The notes under the pieces: model-generated
What the model was told of the DNA's origin: nothing
The model's database searches: none
The model's input: only the letters and a program-made list of their open reading frames with translations
Assembly (NCBI RefSeq): GCF_000003815.2
Contig: NC_049991.1
Location: 17,850,647-17,914,646, forward strand
Source: Branchiostoma floridae
Taxonomy: Eukaryota > Chordata > Leptocardii > Amphioxiformes > Branchiostomatidae
Direction: 5' to 3'
Length of the DNA: 64,000 nucleotides
Translations under genes and position numbers: made by a program
Shown: piece after piece, positions 1 through 13,499 of the stretch
Numbering within the stretch: position 1 is the first letter of the stretch
Layout of the letters: the number at the start of each line of letters is the position of its first letter

Positions 1-319
1 CACACAATTAAAACACAAAATATACAGATAAAAAAACTGTTTAACTTAACTTGGGAACAAATGGTGGATTGCCTTTTTAAATCGTGAAATATTGGACAGG
101 GATTTGATGTTTGTTGGTAGAGCATTCCATAGATATAATTGATAAATGGCAGGGTAGAGAAAAGTTTCCTTTTAAGAGAAGAAAAAGGTGATAATTTTCT
201 TCTCTAACAGAGAGTGAGAAGTTCACCAGTCAGCTTGTTCATTCTGTGTCGTGACTGATCATCTCTGCACACGTTTGTGAAGTTTTTACTTCCTTCCCAC
301 TACTAAGGGAGTCGAAGCA

Positions 320-1400
320 ATCAGGTGTTGGGTAAATGAAGTACAAGGAGAAGTTTGCTGTGCCATCTATCCATAGTGTCTTGGGTATTCCAGCTTCTTC
401 TAGCAGAAGTAAAAAAGATTATTGTATTGTGAAAGATTACAAGTGTTTGTGGAAATATAATTGTACAATTCTGGCTAGAAAGTATAAGCTACGACGTCAA
501 ATTGTTGCAGAGTTTCTCGATTTCAATTTAGTGTAATTGATTAAATGGAGTACAAGAAGATATTTGCCATGCAGTTTATCTGGTGTTGTGGGATATTCCA
601 GAGTCTAAAGCTTATGAATACTAGTTGTAGTGTCAAAATTTCTACATACGTGTCTATGTGGTGATATATTTGAAGTCTGCTTGTTAAAAACTACAGTGTT
701 ACTAGTAAATTGTATGCTTTCTTTTAAGTGTTGTGTAAATGGAAGACAAGGAGATATTTGCTATATCATTTATCTGGTGTCATGGGATGTCCCAGCAGCT
801 TGTACTACAAACTATATTGAGAAAAATTAAATGTGCAGCACTGTGGGTTGTGATTTAATTGTAATGCCGTTATGTAATACATAGTACTCTAACCGTATAA
901 GTTGTTAAAGACATGGAGATTCTTGCTAACGTTATATTATTTATCTGGTGTCATGGGATGTCCCAGCATCTTGTTCTACAAACTACATTGAGAAAAATAA
1001 ACTTTGCATTTTAGGTGGTGATTTGATTGTAGTGATGTTATGTAGTACAATGTATTACGTTGACAAAGTTTTGTTGTATTCTAACTATGATATCAGCTTT
1101 AAATTATGCGATGCAGAGAGGTTTTCCCATGTGTGCAACTTTTGTTGCGTGGCGGTCTCCAATCTTATATACTTGCTATATCATATACATGTATAGTGTC
1201 ATAGGGATATCCCAGCATTTTGTACTACAAATTATATTGAGAAAAAAACTTTGCACTGTATGTAGTGATTTAATTGTAGTGATGTTATATAATACAATGT
1301 ATTGTACTGTATGAATTACATTTAAAAGTTCTAGCTGTCAATTATGCAATGCGGAGAGGTTTTCCAAATGTGCAAATTTTGTTCCGTGGCAGTCTCCAAT
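320..1400. repeat. Degenerate tandem duplication cluster, units about 170-250 bp
   Basis: A segment reading roughly AAATGGARKACAAGGAGATATTT recurs near 334, 544 and 737. A segment beginning CCCAGCA, followed by TTGTACTACAAACTA and GAGAAAAA, recurs at 791, 962 and 1211. A block containing GAGAGGTTTTCC and CCAATCTTAT recurs near 1117 and 1353. Units are diverged and rearranged. Short open frames here are by-products and share no conserved peptide. Confidence 0.75.
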
Positions 1401-1949
1401 CTTATCAGCTCCGAATCTAAGTTTAGCTGCAAGGACTTCAAATCCCTCAGCTCCTTGCTGTTAGCACTATTGGGGTTGTGATCTTGTGGGCTTCAATCAA
1501 AGGAGCTTCTTTTAATCTCGCTACCTGGCTGATAAATTGACGCACAGAAGAGTCAGACTTGACTTTGAGGGTGACTCCTCCTATCGATCATCTTCTTGAT
1601 TAACAGCCTTGGAAAGTTCCGGGGAAAGAAAGTTGAATGTCTAACGATTTTTCTAGCATACGGATGAAAGCACAGGATTGACAACTTTGTACATGTGTAG
1701 ACATAAGTATGCTGTATGGTTCCGGAACCCAAAAATTCTGACCGTCAAGTTTTCCTTTTGTATTTTCATGTTGAACTTGCTACTAACTGTATATTACGTT
1801 TTCTCTTTTTCTAGTTACCCTTGAAAGTTTTGCAATTCGGTTGTGATGTTGTACCATTAGTCCATGACTGTCCTTGTACTTGCTATGAATGTAGCCAATA
1901 CTGTTTAATCTTATTAATTGCTAACTGTATGAAATTTCCCTCTTTTTCC

Positions 1950-1972
1950 GGTGCTGTCCTTTGGTGCTGCTG
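1950..1972 (-). promoter_or_regulatory. RE1/NRSE-like element with one extra spacer base
   Basis: The minus strand reads CAGCACC, then AAA, then GGACAGCACC. Both half-sites of the REST/NRSF element (CAGCACC and GGACAG) are exact, but the spacer is 3 bases instead of the canonical 2. It could be a low-affinity or chance site. It is listed because three forward RE1-like sites occur elsewhere in the window. Confidence 0.35.
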
Positions 1973-2453
1973 CTGTGTTGTGTTCTGCTGTCCTGCCCTG
2001 AAACTTTGTGATGTATGTGGACTGGTGACAACTTTGCCTACCTTTGGAACTGCTCAGGTATCTACCATTTATTATCAAAATTTTCCACTTTGAATATTCA
2101 CATTTCTGCTTGAAATCCTCAAGGTAAGTTAACTTGTAAGTGTCTGTGTCTGTATATTAAACAAAATAATTACCAATTTCTTCCTACTTATTTCATCTGA
2201 AAATTACTGGTCTGAACATGCTTATTAGATTAGATCTACTGAAATGCCTTACTATCTGTAGATTTGTACTTCATCAGAAACTGTAACACCCGTTTGCTAC
2301 ATGTGAGGCATGAGACCTTGTCACTGAGCGGTTTAGTGGCACGCGTATTGCCACGGAAATGAAATCCCTTTTCATATGTAAAAATGAACCAAGCAATAAG
2401 CTTAAGAGAACGTCACGAGGGAAGGGAATGTGATATCTCCGAAATGAGGTCAT

Positions 2454-2474
2454 TTCAGTACCGAGGACATTACC
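2454..2474 (+). promoter_or_regulatory. RE1/NRSE-like element, weakest of the forward copies
   Basis: The sequence has CAGTACC, a 2-base spacer GA, then GGACA. This is the RE1 half-site arrangement with C to T in the first half-site and loss of the last G of GGACAG. The preceding CATTT is shared with the copies at 7443 and 14521, while the remaining flanks differ. Confidence 0.4.
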
Positions 2475-2954
2475 GCTGTGCTTTTGTCACGCTCCAATTG
2501 AAATCCTGGCGACTTCAAAGTCCTGCTTTCAGCCTCTTCCTGAGGGGACTTGCTTCATCTTCTGAGTGATAGATTGTAGGATGTGTGTTACATTATTCAG
2601 CAACCGCTTGTAGCTGAAGATGGATATTTGGAAAAGAGGGAGATATTTGTTTCAAATGCTGTTATGTTTGCTTGTAGATGAGTGGTCCTATGATGATTTG
2701 TGCTAGCCTGGGTACCATCCGGAAAGTAATTCGCTCCGGCGTTAATTATACACTATATACAGTCGCTTCTCGCTCTGACATTCTTTTAACACTATATACA
2801 GTCACTTCACTTCTGCTCCGTCTGGGATCTTTGACCACGTTAACGTTCCAACACCTGAAATGCCCTCCGTCCACTTGCAGGAGTGCCTGCTGAGATTTGA
2901 TAGGATGATTATTACACATTGATACAGCAATCACATACCATGGGATGTGTGAAA

Positions 2955-3294
2955 CAGGGCTTTAGCCAGCTCGAAATTTTTTTCCGTCAGCCAATTACAA
3001 TTGTCGCGAAAACCGCGAAAATTAATTAGAAGGACTGAACTGAGACCTTGAAAAACCGGTTTTAATGAGATTATCGTATGCGAAAGGGCGCCGACACACA
3101 TTGTCAACAATCATAACAATAGCAAAACAAATAGTGTGTGGCTTTTACAGCCGTGGACGGCGTCCCCAAGCCGCCTGTAGCTTCCACCAAGGATTTTTGT
3201 CCGTCAAAGTTGACGGATTGGTTTTAAAATTTTTCCGTCAGACGCAGCAAATTTCCGTCAATTGACGGAAAAACGGACGCTGGCTAGATCCCTG
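2955..3294. mobile_element. hAT-type MITE with perfect 8-bp target duplication
   Basis: The element starts CAGGGCTTTAGCCAGC and ends with the inverse of CAGGGATCTAGCCAGC, so 14 of the first 16 terminal bases match. It is flanked on both sides by the same 8 bases, GTGTGAAA (2947-2954 and 3295-3302). Eight-base target duplications and CAGGG termini are hallmarks of hAT transposons. At 340 bp with no transposase frame it is non-autonomous. The interior repeats CCGTCA and TGACGG motifs in both orientations. The intact target duplication suggests a fairly recent insertion. Confidence 0.9.
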
Positions 3295-4344
3295 GTGTGA
3301 AAATTCCTAAACAGCATAAAATCAGGAAGATAAAAATATTATGGAGTCATTCATGTTATTTTAGAAGCGCACAATTATATGACAATGAAAATTTACAATT
3401 TCATACTACATAGATATATAGTGTCTCTTTTAAAACTCCCCGGAGGAGCTGGGAAGATTTGTGGTGGTATTTTGAATCACAGATTAGCAATTATTGAGAT
3501 AAGGAATATATTTCTGGCGCCACTGTATCTTGTGCTGCCATCTTTGCTCATATAAACTTCATTACTGAACAATTACCCTGCAGGTAAGTCTAGAAATCAC
3601 ATTGTGTACGTCATGTGCATGACGTCATAATGTTCAAAACATGCATTAACACACTCCAATTCTTTGACAAGTAACACCAGCTCTCATAATTCCACCAGGT
3701 GTCATAAAAACCCATTACCCAGCACAGCAGTTCATTTTCGGACTTTTTACTTTGTTGCACATACATGTTACATTAAGTTTGTTGTACCTTCATATTATAT
3801 GCATTAGTACATGCCCTACTGTGCATTAGGCAAACATTACAGGATTATCTAGAATATAGAGGGTATTCCAGTGGTCCTCTTTGTATCATGTATCAGATGT
3901 TTGATGTGTATATGATAAAAGTTAGTTCTTGCCCATTTTTTTGCAAACTCATGGCTTGCAAATGTTTTTTTCCTCTCTGATCCACATCATTTTTTGGGGG
4001 TCACATTTTCCTGTTGCCTGTTGAGTGTTTGTTGATCAAAAATAGATTTTTTGTAGAGGTCTTCTTGGAAGTGTGAAATCCGTCTTATTCTCACTCCACT
4101 TTCCTCTAATTGCTTCCCCACAGAACAGACGTCTGGAACTTGTAAACAGAAGAACGTTTGACATTTGAAGGCTTGCTTTAAATAAATTCAAGTGAAAGCT
4201 CTGAGTCACGTAGTCCACTGTAGTGGTGTTTGAAGAGGGATTTGGATGTTCGATCCCTGTCGCAGTAGTACTGTTTCTAAGAAATAATTTGATTATTAAA
4301 TAGGAAAAGGGCAGAACATTTAGAAAGAGACTTCTCTGCAATTT

Positions 4345-5430
4345 AGGGAATTGATGAGAGGAACTGACTCTAACTAGCTAGAACGGGATGGATTCCAGGC
4401 TATCGTCTTTGCTCAATTTGATGCAAACACCATTCACACCTTCCATTCTTAAGAAAAGAGCATTCAAATTTGTCTTTAACTAAGTAATAACCTAATTTCC
4501 CTATCAGTGCAGCACCTGTGACACTTTTACCAGTCAACTTGTCAAAACCTGCTGTTCCTCAATTCCCTCCGATTCTGAAAGAGCAACTGTGCAAATGTCG
4601 GATGGGAATTGATCGGAGGAACTGACTCTAACTAGCTAGAATAGGACGGATTCCAGGCTATCATCTTTGCTCAAATACCATGCCCACATGCCATCCTTAA
4701 AAAAGAGCAATTATTTTAAAGTCAGTAATTACCCAATTTCTCTATCAGTTCAACACCTGTGACACAGCAGTCTTACCAGTCAACTTGTCAAAACCTGCTT
4801 TGCCTCAAATTCCGCCCTAACCTTCCGACTCTAAAAGGGCAATTATGCAAATGTCAGATGCTCGAAACGTCTCTTCCTGTCATAGAGAATACCTTCTGAG
4901 GAATAAGAGCCACTCTGCATAATCATAAATGATGGTGGACACTTACCAGTCAACTTTTCAAAATCTGCTTTTCCTCAACTCTCGCCCCAACCTTACGAAG
5001 CAATTATGCAAATGTCAGATGGGTGAACGTCTCTTCCTGTCATAGAGAATACCTTCTGAGGAATAAGAGCCACTCTGCCTAAATGATGTTGGACTTAGCG
5101 CCGATCAGAAAAGCTGGCTTGAACTAGCTAGAATTGTATAGATTCCAGGCTGTCATCTTTGCTCATCTTGCTGCACACATCATGTCCACCTTCCAATTAT
5201 TTTAAAGCCAGTAATTACCCAATTTCTCTATCAGTGCAGCACCTGTGACATAGCAGTCTTACCAGTCAACTTGTCAAAACCTGCGCATGCTTTGCCTCAA
5301 ATTCTGCCCCAACCTTCCGACTCTAAAAGGACAATTATGCAAATGTCAGATGCTCGAAACGTCTCTTCCTGTCATAGAAAATACTTTCTGAGGAATAAGA
5401 GCCACTCAGCGTAAATGATGGTGGACTTAG
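4345..5430. repeat. Complex tandem duplication, about four units of 160-330 bp
   Basis: The block GAACTGACTCTAACTAGCTAGAA with GATTCCAGGCTATC recurs near 4352 and 4618, with a diverged copy near 5115. A second block, CCAGTCAACTTGTCAAAACC, recurs near 4530, 4777, 4948 and 5264. A third, CGTCTCTTCCTGTCATAGA, recurs near 4868, 5029 and 5358. The order of blocks is the same in each unit but deletions differ, which points to successive tandem duplication followed by indels. Confidence 0.85.
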
Positions 5431-6479
5431 CGCTAGTATAACGGGCACGCCTGATTGCGGCGTAATGCATGTGCAATTCATCCCCGGGGAAATAGATGTG
5501 CAGTCGGGCTCGCATTTCGCTGTATTTATTGCCTTCTTTGCTGTTGGTTATTCACAAGCGCTCGATATCATAACCCCCTTTTTCAATCTCAATCATATTA
5601 AGTGGGGACATTCTCAATATGATTGCTGTGGTTATGACAAGTGAGTGGTTCACAATGAGTTAGTAGAATTATTTATCGTGCTCGCTTCGGTGCACCCGGT
5701 ACTTTCGATTCACGCTGTAATGAAATATAAAGTGTTAGTTACTGAGCAGCATTTACCTTCAAGTTGGCTCTTGTAAGCATAGGGTTTGATATTATGACCA
5801 ACATCAATATCCATTCAGTTATTGCAAGTAAGGATTAAATAAGAGGTGTAAAGTTGCAGTAACAGTTACTGTTAAAGCTTTGACTGATGCACTTCACTTC
5901 ATCTCAATATCAGTTTTGGAGTAGTCAAATGAGTTCACAAATGTTTTGTACTGGATACTAGTATGAATATAGGAATAGTTCAAACGTATCTCTCACATAA
6001 ATAAAAGTCAGTCAGGTAACACATAAAAATTTGCATGTACCTGACAATGTAGCATCTATATGAAGATATGTACTATTACAACCATGCATGCTCTGTCATT
6101 ATCACAGCATATAGCTCAGAGAAGTTTCAATATGCTACATGTATTTGATATTGTATTTCATTCACGTACTATAATTATATAGTAATAGTATCTTGATCCA
6201 GAGCTAGGCTTAGCAAGGATAAGTTCTAATCTAAGGGATTGCATTTACCATTTCATACTTTGACATAAACTTAAGCCAGAGGCCCCATGTATGAGGGAGC
6301 TTCAGGTGAAAGACTCAAGTGTCAAACCTCTGCAAGTTAAAGATCCTGTAGCACGCCTATGTAAAAGATCCCAACTCACTTATCAAGAAAAGTAGGGGTG
6401 ACCCAGTGTGCCTGGCTAAAATGCGCGTGAGCTGTAGTGCACTTGTGAAGCCACAGTGAAGCCACATTGCACTTCTGTC

Positions 6480-7075
6480 TCTTCTGTCACCTGCCATTTT
6501 GCCCCTTTGCCATCACCCTGGGACTTGGAGGAGGGGGGGGGGTATGCGTTGTCTGATCCTAGAGACTGCGCTTTGGCTTGTTAAGGTGAGGGACATTGCA
6601 CGCAATACTGTTCCCACCCTTTTCACCCGAGTTTCATGATGCTGATCCTAGAACCTGCACTAGGGCTTTTAAAGGTGAGGGACGGTGTGTGCACCTTTTA
6701 CACCCGAGTTTCATCTGCCATGGCTTAGCAAGCTTGGATATGACAGTGTCAGTGAGTTCCTCGGGTCATGGTTATACACTATAAGCTAAAGGAAAAGCAA
6801 CACGTTTTGTCCTCAGTCTTCAGGTTCTCTTTTTCCACCTGCCATTTTGCCACTAAGCCATCACCACGGAACTTGGAGGGGGGGGGGGAGCTGCTGGGAC
6901 TGATCCTAGAACCTGTGTTAGGGTTTTATAAGGTGAGGGACGTTGTGCGCACCCTTACACCCGAGTTTCATTTGCCATGGCTTAGCAACCTTGGATATGA
7001 CAGTGAGTTCCTCGGGTCATGGTTTTATACTATAAGCTAACGGAAAAGCTACATGTTTTGTCCTCAGTCTGAGGT
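6480..7075. repeat. Tandem duplication with shared GAGGGAC and CACCCGAGTTTCAT blocks
   Basis: CTGCCATTTTGCC and a poly-G run follow each other near 6491-6541 and 6839-6889. AAGGTGAGGGAC recurs near 6584, 6671 and 6931. CACCCGAGTTTCAT occurs three times. A block ending GTTTTGTCCTCAGTCT recurs about 250 bp apart near 6805 and 7055. No protein family is recognisable in the open frames. Confidence 0.75.
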
Positions 7076-7442
7076 TCAACTGCTATCTCTTGATCGAGTA
7101 CACACACTTTTGCTGCAGTGCTGTTTATTTCTGGCATCTCCCAGCTGCTTCTTATCAGAAGATTTAACTGCTGAATGGTCACATTTTTTCTCCTGAAGGC
7201 AACAAGTCACATGGTACACACAGATCTTATCCTTGCTTTTATCTATAATGGGTTTCCCACTTGTTACCTGCGTGAAGGGGCTCACCTCCAAAGGGGGCAT
7301 TTTTTTAAACTGTAAAGGTTTTTTAAAATGGTAATACCAAGCCATATAGATGCTAATATGTAAATGTATTGCAGATTAATGTACAAGAGAATTCGCACCA
7401 GATTTGATACTACAATGAACAGTGGAAAACAGTTTATAACAT

Positions 7443-7463
7443 TTCAGTACCAAGGACAGCAAC
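7443..7463 (+). promoter_or_regulatory. RE1/NRSE-like element, best copy
   Basis: The core CAGTACCAAGGACAGC matches the REST/NRSF RE1 arrangement (CAGCACC, two bases, GGACAGC) with a single change, C to T, in the first half-site. It is preceded by TT as in the RE1 consensus. A REST-like factor binding here is inference. The motif itself is seen directly. Confidence 0.5.
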
Positions 7464-9880
7464 CACTACCAGCAGTGGTCCGGTTTGGTGAATACAGTTA
7501 GTTAGAATTCAAACTTGCAACCTTCATTTTCCCAAAGGATAGGATAGATATAATGCTATCCAGGCAGTCAGTGCATTTACTCTTTTTTTTAAATATTCTA
7601 GTACAACATTCCTTCACTTACATTGTGAATAACAATCATATCATGATATTATATGACTATTATTACAGGGAATTGAAATATGGTTGGTTGTTATTACTTT
7701 GCTTGATTCTTAGAAAGGGGAAAGTTAAAGTTATTTTTTCATATTCTATACTCAAAAGTTAGCTTTAGTTGCTGAAAGCTAAGGTCTGAAATGCACTCCA
7801 TTATTGAAAGCTATCAATCACCTTGAATGGAGGCGTGACGGCACCCAGAGAGGCTTCTGGGTAAACCAAACACACACACCTGTAGTCACAGTTAGACAGA
7901 TATGTTCTGGCACTTCACAATATTTGTTCAAATCTGTTGAGCAGCCGTGGTGACAGCGTCATTTTTCACGGGATTTCTGAAGTTTTTCGAGCGTTATTAT
8001 TGCCGGAATATGTTTGCCTTGGTTTATTTGTAATATCTGCTGAGTAGCCTAAGGTTCTGAGTGTCGTAAAGATTCACATATATTACTTGTACCTCATAAC
8101 AAATGATATAGATATCTTTGTTAATCCTGACAGTTGTAGAAAATGTCAAGCATATACATGTAAGCTAACACAGTTCATATTAGGTTACAGATTGTAATAC
8201 ATGACATTGTACAGGTAATGCAATATGCTCGTAAATGAGAATAGTACCAGTGCATTAGTTTGTGGCACCAACTTTCATTTGTACTTTCCAAATAACGTTT
8301 CAAATTGACAACCTTTAGGGCATTGATCAAGCTTTCAAAGCAATTAAAGTATGGGGAAAGTCCTTAACAGTATTGAAACCTTCAAGCCTCCTTTTTTCTA
8401 TTAAGCCAAGGCTTCCTTTTTGCTCCTTAATCATTAAGTTGTTTGGTACATTTTCTGTGATTGTTTCACTTTAGTTAAATCTAAAAACCTGAGTATGGAT
8501 GCGTAAAAGCTATACTGACTCACACTCACTAAACCACTTAATCATGAAAGCACACTGTACAATTAGTGGAACAATTAAAGTGCTCTTGGTCAGTCTTTGC
8601 ACTGGATTTATCCATGACAGTTGGAAAAGGTGGTTTCATCCGCACCTTTTCCGGCGGATCTTCTGATTTCGGACTAGCCAATCAGCGGGAGAAGGAACAC
8701 ACCCTGACATTTTCTACCACTCAAGAGATGACGGAAACCTTTTAGGGGCTTAAGCAATAACTGCACGGAGCTCACGCAATAATGGAAATAACATATTGGA
8801 TTTACTCCATGTATAACTGTATGGTTTTGTAATGAAGGGAAACTAGAATTTAAGTCTATCTATCTATATGCAATGAACCATGACTAAAGTTACATGTACA
8901 CCTGTTTGAGCTTGAATTTCAAGTTGAGTTGTCACCTATTTTTACATTTTGCCAGAAGCTTAATGTTTTCAGTTATATTTGTCTGTCTGTGTTTGTGTGT
9001 GTCAGTGTGTTTGTCAAGAGGATAGCAAGAAAGCCTAGATCAAATTAAATCTTTATACATGTATTTTGTATATGGGTATGTCTACAAGATTTAGGACCTC
9101 CTAGCAGCTAAGATTTTATATGGCACTGCAGAAGAAGTTCTGGTTTTGACATCTCGTGCTCTGGATTATCATGCTATGGCCAATTTTTGGGTCAATAACT
9201 CTTTTAACATCAAATCACAGAATAATTTAATAATTAATAGTTTAGTCCCCAGTATGTCTAGACTCTTGGAACCGATTTCTGAGAAGATAATTATAAGGTC
9301 AGAGCAACAGGTGATGCATGAAGGGTTGCTTATTTGATGTATGACCTACGTTCAAGGCCGACGGTGTACCTACAAGTAAGAGTGGTTGTACCCATTTAGT
9401 CCCTGATAGATTGGGGTCTTAAGTAGAACTCAGGCAGCAAGGCCGGGCGATTGGGAGACCTGAAACATTAATGACATGTGGACGGCCTCCACCACGGCCC
9501 GGCAACTGCCCCGGCTCAATCACGTCAGGTTTTTGGAAGACTTCCATTGATCTTTTTTATCTGATTCTGAGAGGGTTGGGAGACACGCAGGGCTGGAATT
9601 GGGGCAGCTGATTGCAAATCCTTGCAGATCGGTAGATTGTAATAAGGGGATTACATACACACAGTAGGATATGTTGAAGTTATAAAAGATGTATATTCAC
9701 AGTGGTATGCAGGATTTCCATCTTAAGTCTGAGGCAAATTAGAACTTGAAATAGTGTAAAATCGATTGCCCCTAGCAAGCTATGGTTCCCCAAGGATCCT
9801 TTACAGACTTGTTAATGTTAATGTTTTGACCAGTGTGATGTGTACAGTGTGATGTGTACATACTCTCTTTGTTTCTCTTC

Positions 9881-10225
9881 CAGGGCTCGAAATACTTTTT
9901 TCTGCATACCTGCACTGGTGCAGGTAACATTGACAATTACCTGCGCCAGACAAATTTTACCTGCACCACTCAAAAAATTAGGAAGTATGGATCATACTAA
10001 AATTGTTCAGGAACAATTTCCATTTTTTCTCTTATACTTTATAGGTAACATTCAATGCAGCTAATAACAATCCACATAGTATTATACTTACATCATATGA
10101 CATGTATGTATAAAACCCAGTACATGGACCAGTGCAGGTTAGGTGCAGGTAGACACCAGAAATACCTGCACAGCTCCAATTTCACCTGCACTATAGTGCA
10201 TATGCAGGTGGTATTTTGAGCCCTG
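9881..10225 (+). mobile_element. hAT-like MITE, CAGGGCTCGAAATA family
   Basis: It begins CAGGGCTCGAAATA and ends TATTTTGAGCCCTG, giving near-perfect 14-bp terminal inverted repeats. The interior is rich in GTGCAGGT and ACCTGCAC words in both orientations. A reverse-complement copy lies at 53595-53937. No matching 8-bp duplication is visible at the boundaries, so the target site has decayed or the ends are slightly off. There is no transposase. Confidence 0.8.
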
Positions 10226-10444
10226 TCTTCGGTTTAACGTCTTTTGTTTCCCATCTTGCGAGGGTTGGATGTTGTGGGATGTTGTTCAGGTCTGATTGCT
10301 AACTTCCATGGCCAGGAGAATGATAGATCAGGCAAAGTCTTGACTAAGGATTTGAAGCGGGGGGTTCTCGGCAGAAAGATGATTATGTTTTGATAAAAGA
10401 CGTATATTTATGGCTATGATTCCATTTACATCGATACTATAAAG

Positions 10445-10740
10445 TTAGTTAAACTTAAAGCCCTTCAGCCCAAATGGTGCATCAGGAGGCACCCATCTCT
10501 GTTTCTGTAGCCTTGGGCCACACAGCTTTGTGCAATCACTACAGTAATGAGCTGTTCCACCAGTATGTTCATCTACCATGCTCTTTTCCAAATGCTCAGT
10601 GCTAAGCGGAGAAAACAGCATAATTTTCAAAGTCTTTGGTTTATGACTTGGCTGGGGATCAAACTCACAACCAGACTCACGACTGCAATGCAAACACCCT
10701 ACCCATTTGGCCACTGAAGTCTCAGGCAAATGTGGAGAGC
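10445..10740 (-). mobile_element. tRNA-derived SINE, minus strand
   Basis: On the minus strand TGGCCAAATGGG (10702-10713) resembles an RNA polymerase III A box. About 36 bases downstream AGTTTGATCCC (10655-10665) resembles a B box. The spacing is that of a tRNA. The rest, running down to about 10445, is an unrelated SINE-like body. No cloverleaf-complete tRNA is present, so this is a retroposed tRNA-derived repeat and not a functional tRNA. The low-complexity open frame on this strand is not coding. Confidence 0.6.
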
Positions 10741-12423
10741 TAAGAACAGTGATAAATTAGTTGCTCCAGCAAGATAAGGATTCTGTACAGCCTTAGTTTT
10801 GACCACTGTGATGTGTTTGGCTGCTAACATTACTCAGGCTCCAAGTTTAAGTGTATCTAGAGTGGATCTAAGGCTGGCAAAAGCAGCCACTTCATCCTGT
10901 AGATCCTACAGTCACAGGTGCATTAACAGAGGCAGCAGCATGAGCTGGATGATTAAGGGAACTGAACTGTGAAGCACGAAACATAAATTTGAAGATTGTA
11001 GGGAAAGATCTCCCTAATAGACACTGAAATTGTCCATTTTATCTGATATAATATCCACAGAATTGGCTTGAATTGTCAACGTATTAAGCCATCTTATATG
11101 AAAACTTTGGCAATTTCAGTTAGCATACTTTAAAAAGCTCTTGTCCATTGGCAGAACGTACCCAAATTGTACTGTCACTGTTACAAGAAGGCAACCAATA
11201 ACACACTCCTTTATCAATATTGTAGGAGTGTTTTTTGACTGAGAGGATTTTGATAATATTGAATTTTTGATTTTAATTCTACTATTTGATACTGTAGGTA
11301 TGATAAAGTTGTTGCAAGAAAATGTACGAAAGAGGCATTTTTGATTATCCTTGGCGATTTGATAATGCTGAACATGTACACAGACTTGACTTGACTTGTG
11401 ACAAGTTGTGCCCTTAATGAAAATTTTGATTTCCTTGCAAGGAAAGGGAATTAGGGAATTGGAAGCAAGTTGATACTTTGATTCAATTATATAAGATTCG
11501 AATTCTGTCCTCGACAGTGGCACTTTGACAACATGGAATGAAAGAGAACGTAATTTGGCAGCCTTTCACGGCAAGATATATTTGGAGATGTCTTGTCAGA
11601 GTGAATATGCGCCCGAAGGCTGACAGGATAACTGATCATCTCAATTTTACAGCAGGCAGACTGCTGCATCCTCCGGCTATCGTAGCAGCGCACAGCAGCG
11701 ACTGTCATTAATAAACCCTCGCAATATCCAATATGAAAACTGGAGAAGTCTTGCCAGGTGAAAATGTGCAACTGTTGTTTTTGTAAGGCTTCACATTTTC
11801 TAAACCGTGACCCGGTCGGGATGTTTAAAGAAATGAAAAATATAAATGTATACATAGAAATAAACACATATTGTGTCCATGAATCTTATTTTGACATTCT
11901 GTGTATTTTGATGTCTTCATCTTTTTGTGTATTTTGATGCTCCAGAAAGCTGCCTGACCAGGCCCCGGTTTGGAAATGTGACCTAAGCCTTATGATTATG
12001 ATGATCCTTGTAAGAGACAGACATTTTACTCCATTTTACTGACTGATTCAAGTTGACAGTTTCCCAGCCTCAGAGCATTTAGCTAGGATTGAAAAGGAAA
12101 AGAGTGAAAAAATTGAATGCCAAATGTTAATTGAATAATATATTTGATTTTTCCATCCATTATAATTATGTTTACACGGATGAGAAATGTCTGTATTGTT
12201 CATCATTACAGATCTAGACTACTTTTCTTTCTTTCAACCAGCTTAGTCTGCTAGTAACAAATTGTCCTTTAATTAGATCATTTTTCAGTTGAAATCTCAT
12301 AAACTCTCAATCCCCAAGTAGAGCCAGTAATGCCTATATTACTAGTCTACAGTAGGAGTAATTGCTTGTTCTGCGTGGAGAAATGAAAGTGATAAGTGTG
12401 ATGGATTCCGGCTGTATCACTCA

Positions 12424-12860
12424 CCCGAAATGCACCATATCAGAAAGGGGTACTGTCCATAGGACAGGATGTTATGCTCTGTGGTCTTCAGTTCATTGTG
12501 CTTGTCCAGAAGAGCTAGGGGAATTTCCTTGGCAAAATGAACCTGTAACATAGCATCTATCTTCTCTTGCTAACCCAAAATGCACCATGTGGGAAAGGGG
12601 TACAGTCCGTAGGATAGGATGTTATGCGCTGTGGCCCACTGTTCATTGTGCTTGTCCAGAAGAGCGGGAAATTTCCTTGGCAAAATGAGCCTGTAACATA
12701 GCACCTATCTTCTCTTGCTAACCCAAAATGCACCATATCAGAAAGGGGTACAGTCCGTAGGACAGGATGTTATGCTCTGTGGTCTTCAGTTCATTGCGCT
12801 TGTCCAGAAGACCTAGGGGAATTTCTGTGGTACAATTAGTCTGTAAATGTACTGTACATA
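12424..12860. repeat. Three tandem units of about 149 bp
   Basis: AAATGCACCAT starts units at 12428, 12578 and 12726, giving periods of 150 and 148. Each unit carries GGACAGGATGTTATG or a close variant and CTTGTCCAGAAGA. Units are about 90 percent identical by eye, which suggests a recent duplication. Confidence 0.92.
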
Positions 12861-13499
12861 TCATCTGTCTTCTCTGTCACAACCAGTGGAAGATCAGCTC
12901 TTGAACTATGCAGGCTTGATTGATATCATTTTCACTTCAAATATAGATTTGTGTACAGTCATAATAAGATGATGAGATGGTTAGCAGTTTTATGGCAATT
13001 TGCTACAGACTTAAGATAACGGAAATAAATGAAAAAGCCAAGGTAATACTTACACTTTAGGATATGTCGACAGTGATTTCATGTCTCAAAGTAGCTATAC
13101 GTTCATACTGATTTGTGTAATATTACTTTATTATGCAAAATCTGAATGTGCATGAATATAATTTGTGGTACAGTAAGAAAGGATATGACTTGGTAGAGCG
13201 ATTAGTGTCCCTTGACTTCTTGCTATGATGTATAAATATGATTTGTTATGATGATCAAATCGCCTTTTGTATTAGCTGAAAGCAGTAGACTAAGTAGCTT
13301 TCAGGGTACGAAGACTCTGCAACACATTAGCAAATTATCCATCATTCATAATATCTCATAAAGAGTCCTGCTCACTCCTGCCATATGCCGATAGGATTAT
13401 GTTGCAGGAGAGCTTTAATTCAACAATATGCCTGGCAATTATCGCTTCGCTGGTTCCTCCAATATACCGGAAGATTAACGATGTCTATTACTGAGCTGG

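Noticed and set aside
1821-2093. Cysteine-rich open frame
   Set aside because: Cysteines come from TGT/TGC low-complexity sequence, and there is no recognisable spacing or donor.
4200-4270. tRNA-like GTTCGATCCC (B-box-like) with a preceding TAGTGGTGTTTGA
   Set aside because: No acceptor stem or anticodon arm can be formed by eye. At best it is an old SINE trace.
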